From UBA4720 sp038227135 (GTDB taxonomy: Bacteria > Gemmatimonadota > Gemmatimonadetes > Gemmatimonadales > Gemmatimonadaceae): a stretch of 64,000 nucleotides of DNA. Under the pieces are notes generated by a model. That model did no database searches, had not been told where the DNA came from, and saw only the letters and a program-made list of their open reading frames with translations. Positions 50,241 through 59,729 of this stretch are shown here, one piece after another. The stretch spans positions 1-64,000 of the forward strand of contig JBBRQC010000002.1 in assembly GCA_038227135.1 (NCBI GenBank), given 5' to 3'. A program made the position numbers and the translations under genes. How positions within the stretch are numbered: the first letter of the stretch is position 1; each line of letters opens with the position of its first letter.

Positions 50241-51524
50241 TCATTGCAGCAGGGCCGCAACATCTATCCGCAGCGCGCGGAATGCATCCGCGTTGAACCG
50301 ATTTGCCTCCCTCTCGGACGGGCCGAGGAAATCGCCGACGGCGGTTCCACTCAGGCGATTGAGGAATCGCAGGATACCGCTCTCCTGAACGGTGAGCGCG
50401 AGCCGCCGATTCAACAGCGTCTGTGAGCCAGGGGTGTCCCTGATCGAAATTCGTATTGGAATTCCTTCACCCTGGAACGGCCGTCGAAGCGATGCTTTGA
50501 GCAGGTATCCCATCGTTGGTGGGAGGGTCCAGTTGGGCTCCTTCGCGAATCGCATCGACCAGCCACGCTCGTGCGGGGTGTTGATGACCTCGAACTCTCC
50601 GATCATCTCCGTCCAGCCGACGGTGAAGACGAGGATCTTCATCGACATGTCGCTTTGAATGATGAGGGCTTCGGGCATCTGCCTGGGCGGCCCATCCAGC
50701 GGCGCGAAGTGGCCGCCTTTGCTCCGCATCTTGAAGTGCATGTAGCGATTCGCGGCCCAGGCGTCGAACCAGCGAGCCCCCGTCTTGTCGGTGAGCGTGA
50801 TGCGGTATCTGCCCTTGGTGAAATATTTGTCGATGTACGCCGAGTAGTGTGGCATCGTCGCCTTGAGAATTTCGGGCGTGAGTCGGATTGCCAGCTCGTA
50901 GGTCGTGGCGCCCTCGGCGTCGGTGGTTGTTTTCAGGGTGTCGAGTGTGTACAGGCGACCGAGCGCGGCGACCGTGCGCGGGAAGCTCGACGTGTAATCC
51001 GCGCGGATTGCCGCGGGAGATTTGCCTTCGCCGCCGAGGAAGGCCGCGGCCAGCACGTCGGAGAGGGTTCTTGCCGGCATGCGCCCCAGCGCGACATCGA
51101 CGTTGGTGAACCACTCGTATTCGTTGTCGGTGAGCTTTCTGAGTCGAACGATCTCACGCGACTCGGTGAGTGCATCCGGTAGAGTGGTCGAGAGCCTGGT
51201 GTTCACGATGTAGCGATCGTAGGCGAATCGTCCTTCGTCGCCGAACAGGCGGGCGCTGTCGGCCCCGATGGCGAGCCAGACCGTAGTGTCGTCGTAGATA
51301 CCGGACGGCGTCAGCGCGTAGTGCCCGAACTGCGCCCTCGCGTGGATGATTCTCGGCGGTCTCTGAATGTTGGTGAATCGCGACCCGACGGAGTAGAAGA
51401 ATTCTTCGGCGTTCTGGCGTGCGCCGGGAAGATTGGGGCCGAAAGCGGGGGCGACCTGGCGGCACCCGGCAATGGGGGCAAGAGAAGCCAGGGTAATGAA
51501 GCGGACAATATGTCGGTAGCTCAC
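50241..51524 (-). CDS. Hypothetical lipoprotein divergent from the sugar locus
   Basis: 427 residues. The signal 'FITLASLAPIAGC' has a lipobox (cleavage before Cys at about 21). The mature protein is mostly beta-strand and Arg/Asp-rich, with 'FGHYALTPSGIYDDTTVW' and 'GRYRITLTDKTGARWFD' as distinctive segments. I do not recognise a family. It is transcribed away from lacI across 155 bp that contain the LacI-type operator, so it may be under the same control (inference). Confidence 0.7.
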   Translation of the reverse strand: MSYRHIVRFITLASLAPIAGCRQVAPAFGPNLPGARQNAEEFFYSVGSRFTNIQRPPRIIHARAQFGHYALTPSGIYDDTTVWLAIGADSARLFGDEGRFAYDRYIVNTRLSTTLPDALTESREIVRLRKLTDNEYEWFTNVDVALGRMPARTLSDVLAAAFLGGEGKSPAAIRADYTSSFPRTVAALGRLYTLDTLKTTTDAEGATTYELAIRLTPEILKATMPHYSAYIDKYFTKGRYRITLTDKTGARWFDAWAANRYMHFKMRSKGGHFAPLDGPPRQMPEALIIQSDMSMKILVFTVGWTEMIGEFEVINTPHERGWSMRFAKEPNWTLPPTMGYLLKASLRRPFQGEGIPIRISIRDTPGSQTLLNRRLALTVQESGILRFLNRLSGTAVGDFLGPSEREANRFNADAFRALRIDVAALLQ

Positions 51525-51618
51525 ACGCGAAAGTTCAACGTGCTGATCGGGCGGGGGAAGGGAGCACCGGAGAAAGTCGGCTTCCGTGTCTCCCGGGAAG
51601 TTGTCTCTGGCGCCCTCT

Positions 51619-51634
51619 ATGTAAACGATTACAT
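51619..51634. promoter_or_regulatory. LacI-family operator upstream of the lacI gene
   Basis: ATGTAAACGATTACAT, a 16-bp near-palindrome with perfect ATGTAA/TTACAT arms and a central CG, the usual LacI/GalR operator design. It lies 45 bp before the lacI ATG and about 95 bp from the divergent lipoprotein start. Confidence 0.7.
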
Positions 51635-51679
51635 ATTTGTTCCGTTGGACTGAAGATCGGCCAGTAACCCGCGAGGAGA

Positions 51680-52726
51680 ATGGTCACGATCAAGGACGTT
51701 GCCCGTGCAGCGAACATGTCCGTTGCCACCGTATCCAGAGTTCTCAACGGCAGCGGACCGGTAAGTGAAGAAACGGGGCACCTCATTCGTGAGGTCGCCA
51801 GTAGAATGCGCTACGTGCCGCACAGTGGCGCGCGGAGCCTCATTACGAGCAAGACCGAAACCCTCGGTGTCCTTCTTCCCGATCTGTATGGCGAATTTTT
51901 TTCCGAGATCATTCGTGGCATGGACAGCACGGCGCAGCGTCACGGATTTCACCTGCTGATCTCCCGCACCTACGCCGACAAGCCAGAGATCGAGACCGCG
52001 ATGCGGGCGATGCGCGGCCGGGTGGATGGAGTCGTGGTGCTGTCGCCCGATCTGGACGCGGATTCGCTGCTCAATCTTCCGAGCACGATTCCGGTGGTCC
52101 TGCTCTGCTCGGCCGCGAAGGACAGCCAGATGGACTCTCTCACCATCCAGAACTGTCGTGGGGCGCGGGAGATGGTGACGCACCTCGTGAGTATGGGCCA
52201 CCGGCGGATTGCGATCATCAAGGGCTCGCCCCGCAATTATGATGCGACGGAGCGGCTGCGGGGTTATCGCGGCGCGCTGCGCGATGCGGGAATCACTCAG
52301 GACGAATCGTTGGAGCGGGAAGGCAATTTCACCGAAGCCGCGGGATACACGGCGGTAATCGAGCTTCTGGCGATGCGGAAGCGTCCGACCGCGATTTTCG
52401 CTGCGAACGACGCAATGGCTATCGGAGCGCTGAGCGCGTTGCGAGAGTCAGGCGTACGCGTGCCTGAGGAGATGGCCGTGGCGGGTTTCGACGACATCCC
52501 GCTCGCGCGCTACATGGATCCGCCGCTTTCTTCGGTGCACGTGCCGATCTGCGAGCTGGGGGAGAGAGCCGTAGAGATGTTGCTTCATGGAATTACACAC
52601 AAGAACGATCATCCCCGCCGGCGTGAGCGAGTGTCGACGGAGCTGGTCATCAGGCGCTCGACCGGAGGCGAATCGGCAGAGCGGCCGCCACCAAAAACCT
52701 TAAAAAGGGAGACCGTTTCCACTTGA
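51680..52726 (+). CDS. LacI family transcriptional regulator
   Basis: 348 residues. The N-terminal helix-turn-helix 'TIKDVARAANMSVATVSRVL' and hinge 'YVPHSGARSL' are typical, and the rest is a periplasmic-binding-like effector domain ('ETLGVLLPDLYGEFF', 'PTAIFAANDAMAIGAL', 'VAGFDDIPLARYMDPPLSSV'). LacI/GalR proteins bind a sugar and repress the linked catabolic locus. The downstream TonB receptor, glycosidases and ABC importer are the probable targets. The start ATG is 11 bp behind GGAG-like bases. Confidence 0.95.
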   Translation: MVTIKDVARAANMSVATVSRVLNGSGPVSEETGHLIREVASRMRYVPHSGARSLITSKTETLGVLLPDLYGEFFSEIIRGMDSTAQRHGFHLLISRTYADKPEIETAMRAMRGRVDGVVVLSPDLDADSLLNLPSTIPVVLLCSAAKDSQMDSLTIQNCRGAREMVTHLVSMGHRRIAIIKGSPRNYDATERLRGYRGALRDAGITQDESLEREGNFTEAAGYTAVIELLAMRKRPTAIFAANDAMAIGALSALRESGVRVPEEMAVAGFDDIPLARYMDPPLSSVHVPICELGERAVEMLLHGITHKNDHPRRRERVSTELVIRRSTGGESAERPPPKTLKRETVST

Positions 52727-52778
52727 ATCACGCAGGTCCGCAAACGAATTCCGAGTACAAACACAACAGGAGATGTAA

Positions 52779-55778
52779 ATGAATAGCAGCAAGATCAATT
52801 TTCACGGATTCTGTCGGGGGTTGGCCGTAGCGCTGGCACTCGTCTGCATAGTGGGCGGTAACCTCGTCGCGCAGAACACGACCGGTACGATCCGCGGCAC
52901 GGTGAGCGGGGAAGGCGGCGCGCCGATCGGCAGCGCGCAAATCATCGCGCGCAATGTCGACAACGGTGTTACGCGCACAGCGCTGTCGAATGACGCTGGA
53001 GGGTATGCACTCGTCGGTGTCGTTCCGGGCACATATGACGTTAGCGTCCGGCGCATTGGCAGCGCGCCCCAGAACCGGAGGGTAGTCGTCCAGATTGGAG
53101 CGACCCAGAGTCAGGATTTCTCGCTGGCTACCCAGGCTGCCCAGCTACAGACGCAAGTGATTACCGCGTCGACTGGTACGGAGACACACACTTCGGAAGT
53201 CGCGACAAACGTAACGCAAGCACAGATCTCCAAGCTCCCGACGCCAAGCCGAAACTTTCTCGACCTGGCCGCGCTCGCTCCTGGAGTGACGGTGACCGAA
53301 GATCGGATCAATGGACAATTCAAGACGGTTTCTGCCGGTGGCCAGCCTCCAGCGAGCGTGAATCTCTTCATCGACGGTACGAGCTTCAAGAACGAGTTGA
53401 CGCAGGGCGGCATCGGTGGTCAGGATGCGAGCCGCGGCAACCCATTCCCCCGCAGCGCGGTGCAGGAATACCGCGTGATCTCGCAGAACTTCAAAGCGGA
53501 ATACCAGAACGCGTCGAGCGCCGTAATCACGGCGACGACAAAATCAGGCGGCAACATCTGGAGCGGTAACGCGCTCGTCGCTTATCAGAGCAAGGCAATG
53601 GTGGGGCTCGACAGCTTTCAGCGCGCCGCCAAGACGCCGAAGCCCGACTATCGACGCACACTCACTGCCTTCAGCTTCGGCGGTCCGATCGTAAAGGACA
53701 AGATCCACTTTTTCGGATCGTACGAGGGGAATTATCAGAACCGGGCGAACGCGGTGAACATCGGGACGCTTCCGGCCGGATTCGCCGCTCTTGATACGGT
53801 GAATCTGCGGCAGTACAACGGCAGCTTCATCTCACCGTTCCGTGAAAACCTTTTCTTCGGCAAGCTCTCGGACGAGATCAACGACAAATCGTCGGCGGAG
53901 CTGAGCTTCAGCAACCGTCACGAGACGGACATCAGGGATTTTGGAGGCACCACCAGCTATGCGGCGGCGACGAACAATCACAACTACAACACCGTCGTCC
54001 AGCTGAAGCACAACTATTTTACCGGACCCTGGCTCAACGAATCGAAGATCGATTTCTCGCGGTTCCACCGCGGGTTCAGCCCGAATGCGTCGGGTAACGC
54101 CCGCCGGCTCTACACGGTAACCGGCACGGACTACGTTATCGGTGCCGCCAATTCGATCCAGGAGTACATCCAGAAGCGCATCGGCTTCCGCGACGATCTC
54201 ACCTTTACCGGCTTTCAGCTGGCTGGAGAGCACGTCTTCAAGGGCGGATTCAGCTTCAACCACGACACGTACGACATCGACAAGCGCAACGATGAAGTAC
54301 CGCAGTTCCACTACGCACAGACCGCTGACGCCGGCGCAGGTGTCCAGACGTACAACTACGCGGTTCCGTATGAGCTCAGGTATGGCTCAGGCGACCCGTA
54401 CTTCAACTCGAAGAACAACCAGACCGGCATGTATCTCCAGGATGACTGGGCTCCCGTGAAGAGGCTGTTGGTGAACCTCGGCGTGCGGTGGGATTACGAA
54501 AGCAACATGCTCAACACCGGGTACGTCTCGCCCAACACCGGGCCGCTTCACTACGTGGACACGTTGAGGGCGTACATGTCTCGACCGAACGCCGGATCGC
54601 CGTCAGGGGTCAATTTGTTCGTGCCACTGGATCTCAACCGTTATATCGCCACTGGCAACAACCGGAAGCCGTTCAAGGGGGCGGTCCAGCCGCGCGTGGG
54701 CTTTTCGTACGGAATAGACGAGGCCAATCGCACTACCGTGTTCGGCGGTTGGGGTCTCTACTACGACCGGATCCCGTTTGACGTGGCCGTAGATGAGAAG
54801 CTCAAGATCTCCAACCCGACCTACACGATCCGTTTCGCGCCGCAGGGCACGGCGCCGGCTGCAGGACAGGTTGCATTCCAGCCTTCCTATCTGACCGCCG
54901 ACGCGGCGGCACTCGACGCGCTTACCAAAGCAAGCGGCCTGCACGAGCTCTGGCTGTTGGACAACAACTACAAGGTTCCGAAGACGACGCAGTGGAGCCT
55001 CGGAGTCAGACAGCTGGTCGGCGAGTATTCAGCTGCTCTCACCTACGCGTCGCAGCGCATGGTTGACGGATTCACGTGGAACGTCGCTGCCGGCGGACTC
55101 AATAACAATGGAACCTGCTGCAACTTCCCATTCAACTGGGGCGCACACGGAATTGCGTCGATTATTTACTCGACCAACGACGTCAAGACGTGGTACAACG
55201 CGGTGTCGTTCCAGCTCGATCGCGCCTACCGCCGGCCGTCCCTGGACGCTTTGGGATGGGGCGCCGGGTTCACCTATACCTACGCCACGCGTTACCTCGA
55301 GGGCGAGGATGCCCTGGGCGACACGTTCGCTTTCCCGCAGGCAACAACGATCAAGAAGCACGCGGCGAACGATGAGAAGCACCGCGTAGTGGCGAACTGG
55401 ATCACGGATGTTCCGTACCTGTTCGGCATCCAGTGGTCTGGCCTCGTTACGCTCGGTGGCAAGCAGCGGTGGGATGTCGGCTGCCAGCGTTTCTGCCCCA
55501 CCTTCACCAGAGCAGGATTCACGGTCCCGGGAACGTTCCCGTACCAGAACGTCGACATGCGGCTTCGCAAGGACTTCCCTGGCTTTGGACGCACGGCGAC
55601 TGCCTTCGGGATCACGCTCGACGTGTTCAACACGTTCAATCACAACAACCTCGGCTGCTACGGCGACAACCTTGGCGGTGGCTTCAACGTCAATAACAGC
55701 AATCCGAACTACGGGAAGGCAAACTGCGTTGTCACCGACGCCAGGAGATACCAGCTCGGAGCAGAACTCAACTTCTAA
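52779..55778 (+). CDS. TonB-dependent receptor with N-terminal carboxypeptidase-like domain
   Basis: 999 residues. A signal peptide ends near 'GGNLVAQNT' (~31). Residues ~32-115 form a carboxypeptidase-regulatory-like Ig fold ('GTIRGTVSGEGGAPIGSAQI'), then a plug ('LPTPSRNFLDLAALAPGV', 'SVNLFIDGTSF'), then a ~750-residue outer-membrane barrel. The last residue is Phe ('YQLGAELNF'), as required by the Bam machinery. It would import a bulky substrate, here probably an oligosaccharide, given the LacI and glycosidase neighbours. A strong ribosome site (AGGAG) precedes it. A terminator-like stem follows at 55829. Confidence 0.95.
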   Translation: MNSSKINFHGFCRGLAVALALVCIVGGNLVAQNTTGTIRGTVSGEGGAPIGSAQIIARNVDNGVTRTALSNDAGGYALVGVVPGTYDVSVRRIGSAPQNRRVVVQIGATQSQDFSLATQAAQLQTQVITASTGTETHTSEVATNVTQAQISKLPTPSRNFLDLAALAPGVTVTEDRINGQFKTVSAGGQPPASVNLFIDGTSFKNELTQGGIGGQDASRGNPFPRSAVQEYRVISQNFKAEYQNASSAVITATTKSGGNIWSGNALVAYQSKAMVGLDSFQRAAKTPKPDYRRTLTAFSFGGPIVKDKIHFFGSYEGNYQNRANAVNIGTLPAGFAALDTVNLRQYNGSFISPFRENLFFGKLSDEINDKSSAELSFSNRHETDIRDFGGTTSYAAATNNHNYNTVVQLKHNYFTGPWLNESKIDFSRFHRGFSPNASGNARRLYTVTGTDYVIGAANSIQEYIQKRIGFRDDLTFTGFQLAGEHVFKGGFSFNHDTYDIDKRNDEVPQFHYAQTADAGAGVQTYNYAVPYELRYGSGDPYFNSKNNQTGMYLQDDWAPVKRLLVNLGVRWDYESNMLNTGYVSPNTGPLHYVDTLRAYMSRPNAGSPSGVNLFVPLDLNRYIATGNNRKPFKGAVQPRVGFSYGIDEANRTTVFGGWGLYYDRIPFDVAVDEKLKISNPTYTIRFAPQGTAPAAGQVAFQPSYLTADAAALDALTKASGLHELWLLDNNYKVPKTTQWSLGVRQLVGEYSAALTYASQRMVDGFTWNVAAGGLNNNGTCCNFPFNWGAHGIASIIYSTNDVKTWYNAVSFQLDRAYRRPSLDALGWGAGFTYTYATRYLEGEDALGDTFAFPQATTIKKHAANDEKHRVVANWITDVPYLFGIQWSGLVTLGGKQRWDVGCQRFCPTFTRAGFTVPGTFPYQNVDMRLRKDFPGFGRTATAFGITLDVFNTFNHNNLGCYGDNLGGGFNVNNSNPNYGKANCVVTDARRYQLGAELNF

Positions 55779-55828
55779 CCTTATTTTTCTACCGCACGTC
55801 CGGGTAGACGACTTGAGCGCATGACTGG

Positions 55829-55869
55829 ATCGGCGCTGGCTGCGAGACACTGCGGCCAGCGCCGATTTC
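55829..55869 (+). terminator. Terminator after the TonB-dependent receptor gene
   Basis: Perfect 12-bp arms ATCGGCGCTGGC (55829-55840) and GCCAGCGCCGAT (55855-55866), followed by TTCATT. It lies 50 bp after the stop and would lower expression of the genes beyond relative to the receptor. Confidence 0.7.
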
Positions 55870-55985
55870 ATTAACTCGATCTTTCCCGGGGTTGCGGGCA
55901 GGTGCCCGCATCGGCAACCTCAATCCGGGATCTACGGTATGAAGTCTGCCCGATATGTCCCGGTGCAATCACTGTCAAGGAATCA

Positions 55986-57428
55986 ATGCTCGATCTCCGG
56001 CTAACACTCAGGCGGTATTCAGCGGCGTTGCTCGTCATCGCTTCCGCCTGCGCGACGAATACGACGATCACCGGAATCAGTGGGCCGCTCCCTCCGTTCT
56101 CTCTTACGCCGCGGCAGACGGCGTTCCTCGACACCCTCGAGCGCCGCACGTTCAGCTGGTTCTGGGACCAGAGCGATCCGAATACCGGCCTAACACCCGA
56201 TCGCTGGCCGACTAAGAGCTTCTCCAGCGTCGCCGCGATCGGATTCGCGCTGACCGCGTATCCAGTGGGTGTAGAGCGCGGCTATGTATCTCGAGCCGAT
56301 GCGGCGCAGCGCACTCTCAATACGCTGCGCTTCATGTACAACGCCCCTCAGGGTCCACAGCCAACAAGCGTCACCGGCTACAAGGGCTTCTTCTACCACT
56401 TCCTCGACATGCAGACGGGCTACCGTTTCCAGCAGGTCGAGCTCTCTACCATAGATACGTCGCTGCTGCTCGGTGGCGTTCTTTTCTGCCAGTCCTATTT
56501 CACCGGCGGAGATCCCACCGAGAACGCCATCCGCGCTTACGCCGACTCGATCTACCTCCGTATCGATTGGCAGTGGGCGGTGCGCAACTCTCCGCTCGTG
56601 AGCATGGGTTGGCACCCGGAGTCCGGTTTCATCAGTTCCGACTGGAAGGGATACGACGAGGGGATGATTGTCTACATCCTCGCGCTGGGCTCGCCAACTC
56701 ATCCGATAGATCCTGCGGGCTGGACGGCGTGGACGAACACTTACGTCTGGATGCCTTACTACGGACAGACGCTCGTGAACTTCCCGTCGCTGTTCGGGCA
56801 CCAGTATTCACACGTCTGGATCGACTTCCGCGGTATCCAGGACGCCTACATGCGCGGAAAAGGTCTCGACTACTTCGAGAACTCTCGCCGGGCGACGATG
56901 ACACAGCGGTCGTACGCGATCGATAACCCGGCACAGTGGCGGGATTACGGAGCCAATATCTGGGGATTCACCGCGGTCGATGGCCCGCATGACACGACAG
57001 TCGTCATCGACGGCAGAACGAGGCAGTTCCACACCTATACGGCGCGCGGGGTTGCTGCCGACTATGTGATGGACGACGGCACTCTCGCTGCTACCGCTCC
57101 TGGCGGATCGGTTCCGTTTGCGCCGGAGCTTGCGGTGCCGGCGCTGGTCGCGATTCGCGAGAAGTATGGAGACAATCTCTTTACCAACTACGGATTCGTG
57201 GATTCCTACAATCCGACGTTCCAGCTGCCGATCACGCCGCACCACGGGCACGTTGTCCCGGGAGTGGGGTGGTTCGACACGGACTATCTGGGGATCGACC
57301 AGGGGCCGATCATCGCGATGGTCGAGAACTATCGATCTGACCTGATCTGGAAGACAATGCGGAAGAATCCCTACATTGTTGCGGGTTTGAAGAAGGCGGG
57401 TTTCACAGGCGGGTGGCTGACCCAGTGA
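55986..57428 (+). CDS. Glucoamylase-family (PF10091, GH144-like) glycosidase, lipoprotein
   Basis: 480 residues from the ATG at 55986 (AAGGA at 55978). The lipobox 'VIASAC' is at about residue 22. The (alpha/alpha)6 family pattern is visible: 'FSWFWDQSDPNTGLTPDRWP', 'YKGFFYHFLDMQTGYRF', 'QVELSTIDTSLLLGG' and 'FGHQYSHVWIDFRGIQDAYM'. The acids in 'FLDMQTG' and 'VELSTIDT' are the likely catalytic region. Characterised GH144 members cleave beta-1,2-glucan (sophoro-oligosaccharides). That substrate is an inference here. It would work at the periplasmic or outer-surface side of the membrane, just before the ABC importer genes, overlapping the next gene by 4 bp. Confidence 0.85.
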   Translation: MLDLRLTLRRYSAALLVIASACATNTTITGISGPLPPFSLTPRQTAFLDTLERRTFSWFWDQSDPNTGLTPDRWPTKSFSSVAAIGFALTAYPVGVERGYVSRADAAQRTLNTLRFMYNAPQGPQPTSVTGYKGFFYHFLDMQTGYRFQQVELSTIDTSLLLGGVLFCQSYFTGGDPTENAIRAYADSIYLRIDWQWAVRNSPLVSMGWHPESGFISSDWKGYDEGMIVYILALGSPTHPIDPAGWTAWTNTYVWMPYYGQTLVNFPSLFGHQYSHVWIDFRGIQDAYMRGKGLDYFENSRRATMTQRSYAIDNPAQWRDYGANIWGFTAVDGPHDTTVVIDGRTRQFHTYTARGVAADYVMDDGTLAATAPGGSVPFAPELAVPALVAIREKYGDNLFTNYGFVDSYNPTFQLPITPHHGHVVPGVGWFDTDYLGIDQGPIIAMVENYRSDLIWKTMRKNPYIVAGLKKAGFTGGWLTQ

Positions 57429-58693
57429 GATCGCGCCTGGCGCTTGCTGCCCTCCTCATCGCGATTGGCTCGTGCTCCACCGCCTCGGGAGCCAATAAGA
57501 CCACTCTTAGAATCTGGGCCATGGGTAGAGAGGGCGAGGTTCTCTCCCAACTAATCCCCGGATTCGAGAAGGAAAACCCGGGTATACACGTAGAGGTCCA
57601 GCAAATACCTTGGACCGCCGCGCACGAGAAGCTGCTGACGGCCTATGTCGGTGAGTCCACGCCCGACATCGCCATGCTCGGCAATACCTGGGTGCCGGAG
57701 TTCGTCGCGCTCAACTCACTTGCGCCGCTCGACTCGTTCGTAATGCAGTCGAAGGAGATTCGGCGCGACGATTTCTTCCCCGGCATCTGGAAGACGAACG
57801 TCGTCAACGGAAAGACGTACGGCGTTCCGTGGTACGTGGACACCCGATTGATTTTCTATCGGACCGATCTTCTTGCCAAGGCCGGCTACAAGACGTTCCC
57901 GGCTACGTGGGCCGAATGGACCACCGCGATGAAGAAAATGAAATCGCAGATGTCGGCCAGACAGTTTCCACTGCTGATGCCGACGAACGAATGGCCGCAG
58001 CCGGTCGACTTCGCCCTCGAGGCCGGCTCGCCGATTCTTCGCGATGGCGGGCGGTACGGCGCTTTCGAGCAGCCGGCGTTCAGAAAGGGATTCGATTACT
58101 ACATCGGCTTCTATCGTCAGGGACTCGCCTCGCCGGTAAGCACCAGCCAGGTGTCGAACCTTTATCAGGAATTCGAGCGCGGCAACATCGGGATGTTCAT
58201 TTCCGGTCCGTGGTACATCGGCGAACTCAAGACTCGGCTCGATTCATCGGTGCAGGGAAAATGGTCGACGGCCGCGATGCCGGGCATAAATGGCCCGGGC
58301 GTGTCGATGGCGGGGGGATCGAGTCTTTCCCTCTTCGCCGCATCGCAGCACAAGGCAGAGGCGTGGAAGCTGATGGAGTACATGTCGCGCCCGCCGCTCG
58401 AGCTTGAGTTTTACAAGCTCACCGGGGACCTGCCTCCCCGGATAAGTGCGTGGCGGGACAGCGCGCTCGCCAACAACAAATACGCGTTGGCATTTCGCGC
58501 TCAGCTCGACCACGTGATGCCGTTGCCACAGGTTCCGGAATGGGAGGAGATCGCCACGACGATCTTCGAGCACGGAGAGCAGGCTATACGGAAGGCGAAG
58601 ACAGTGGATCAGATGCTTGCCTCGCTCGATCAGGATGTCAACGCGATGCTCGAGAAACGGCGGTACCTGCTCGCACAGAGTAAGAAGCCGTGA
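57425..58693 (+). CDS. Sugar ABC transporter substrate-binding lipoprotein
   Basis: 422 residues from the GTG at 57425 (GTGA overlap with the glycosidase; another GTG lies at 57413). The signal ends in the lipobox 'AIGSC'. It is a family 1 solute-binding protein: 'LRIWAMGREGEVLSQLIPGF', 'YVGESTPDIAMLGNTWVPEF', 'GVPWYVDTRLIFYRTDLLAK' and 'FISGPWYIGEL'. It captures an oligosaccharide in the periplasm for the permeases encoded next. Aromatic residues (Trp, Tyr) in the cleft fit a glucan ligand. Confidence 0.94.
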   Translation: MRSRLALAALLIAIGSCSTASGANKTTLRIWAMGREGEVLSQLIPGFEKENPGIHVEVQQIPWTAAHEKLLTAYVGESTPDIAMLGNTWVPEFVALNSLAPLDSFVMQSKEIRRDDFFPGIWKTNVVNGKTYGVPWYVDTRLIFYRTDLLAKAGYKTFPATWAEWTTAMKKMKSQMSARQFPLLMPTNEWPQPVDFALEAGSPILRDGGRYGAFEQPAFRKGFDYYIGFYRQGLASPVSTSQVSNLYQEFERGNIGMFISGPWYIGELKTRLDSSVQGKWSTAAMPGINGPGVSMAGGSSLSLFAASQHKAEAWKLMEYMSRPPLELEFYKLTGDLPPRISAWRDSALANNKYALAFRAQLDHVMPLPQVPEWEEIATTIFEHGEQAIRKAKTVDQMLASLDQDVNAMLEKRRYLLAQSKKP

Positions 58694-59685
58694 GCGCCAC
58701 TATCCCTCCCGATGGCGCCGCTTCGGGGGAGCTGATCGCGGAGCCGCTGCCGAGCATGGTCGGGAGTAAGAGCCGGTGGGGGTTGTCGCGGGATCCGTGT
58801 GCGCGCATGCCGGCCGATGTTGGAAAGGCGGCGTGGCTGTTCCTGGCTCCCGCTCTCCTTCTCATTTTCATTTTCTTCTTTCTTCCGGTTCTCGCGTCGC
58901 TCGTACTCAGTGTCACCGATTTCGACATCTACGCGATCGCCAATCCTCCAAGCACACGCTTCGTTGGCCTCGCGAACTATGTGAAGCTCCTTCACACGCC
59001 CGAGTTCTGGACGGCGCTCAAGAATACGTTCTACTTCGCGATGGTCGGCGGCCCGATTACTATCGCCGTTTCGCTCGCGACCGCCCTTCTCTTGAACTCG
59101 AAGCTGGTGCGATTCAAGAGCTTCTTCCGCACGATCTACTTCACGCCGTTCGTCACCACGCTCGTCGCGGTCGCGATCGTCTGGCGCTACCTGTATCACA
59201 CCCGTTACGGACTGCTGAATTACACGCTCGGTCATTTCGGCATCGGACCCATCGACTGGCTCGGCAATCCGCACTGGGCGATGCCGGCGATCATTCTGAT
59301 GTCGGTGTGGAAAAACTTCGGCTACAACATGCTGATCTTCATCGCCGGGCTGCAGGCGATTCCACAGGACCTCTATGATGCCGCGGAGATCGATGGCGCG
59401 GGTCCGATGCGCCGTTTCTTCAATGTCACGCTGCCCCTTCTAGGCCCGACGCTCCTGTTCGTCGGCGTCATCACGATGATCGGATACTTCCAGCTCTTCT
59501 CGGAGCCTTACGTGATGACGCAGGGCGGGCCGCTCCGCAGCACTACGTCGGTCGTGCTGATGATGTACGAGGAAGGGTTCAGGTGGTGGCGGATGGGGTA
59601 CGCCGCTTCGATAGCCTTTGTCTTGTTCGTCGTGATTCTCATTGCTACGCTCATCCAATTCCGTTTGCAGAAGGATAGGACCTAA
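58690..59685 (+). CDS. Sugar ABC transporter permease (MalF/LacF type)
   Basis: 331 residues from the GTG at 58690 (overlap of 4 bp). Six transmembrane helices follow a ~50-residue cytoplasmic N-terminus. The EAA loop is 'DAAEIDGAGPMRRFFNVTLP', with the Gly that contacts the ATPase. It pairs with the next permease to form the channel. The long N-terminal leader is a little unusual. Confidence 0.94.
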   Translation: MSATIPPDGAASGELIAEPLPSMVGSKSRWGLSRDPCARMPADVGKAAWLFLAPALLLIFIFFFLPVLASLVLSVTDFDIYAIANPPSTRFVGLANYVKLLHTPEFWTALKNTFYFAMVGGPITIAVSLATALLLNSKLVRFKSFFRTIYFTPFVTTLVAVAIVWRYLYHTRYGLLNYTLGHFGIGPIDWLGNPHWAMPAIILMSVWKNFGYNMLIFIAGLQAIPQDLYDAAEIDGAGPMRRFFNVTLPLLGPTLLFVGVITMIGYFQLFSEPYVMTQGGPLRSTTSVVLMMYEEGFRWWRMGYAASIAFVLFVVILIATLIQFRLQKDRT

Positions 59686-59729
59686 TGGCCTTACGGGAAT
59701 CGGTCGGCTGGCCGGGAATCCGGACCTAG

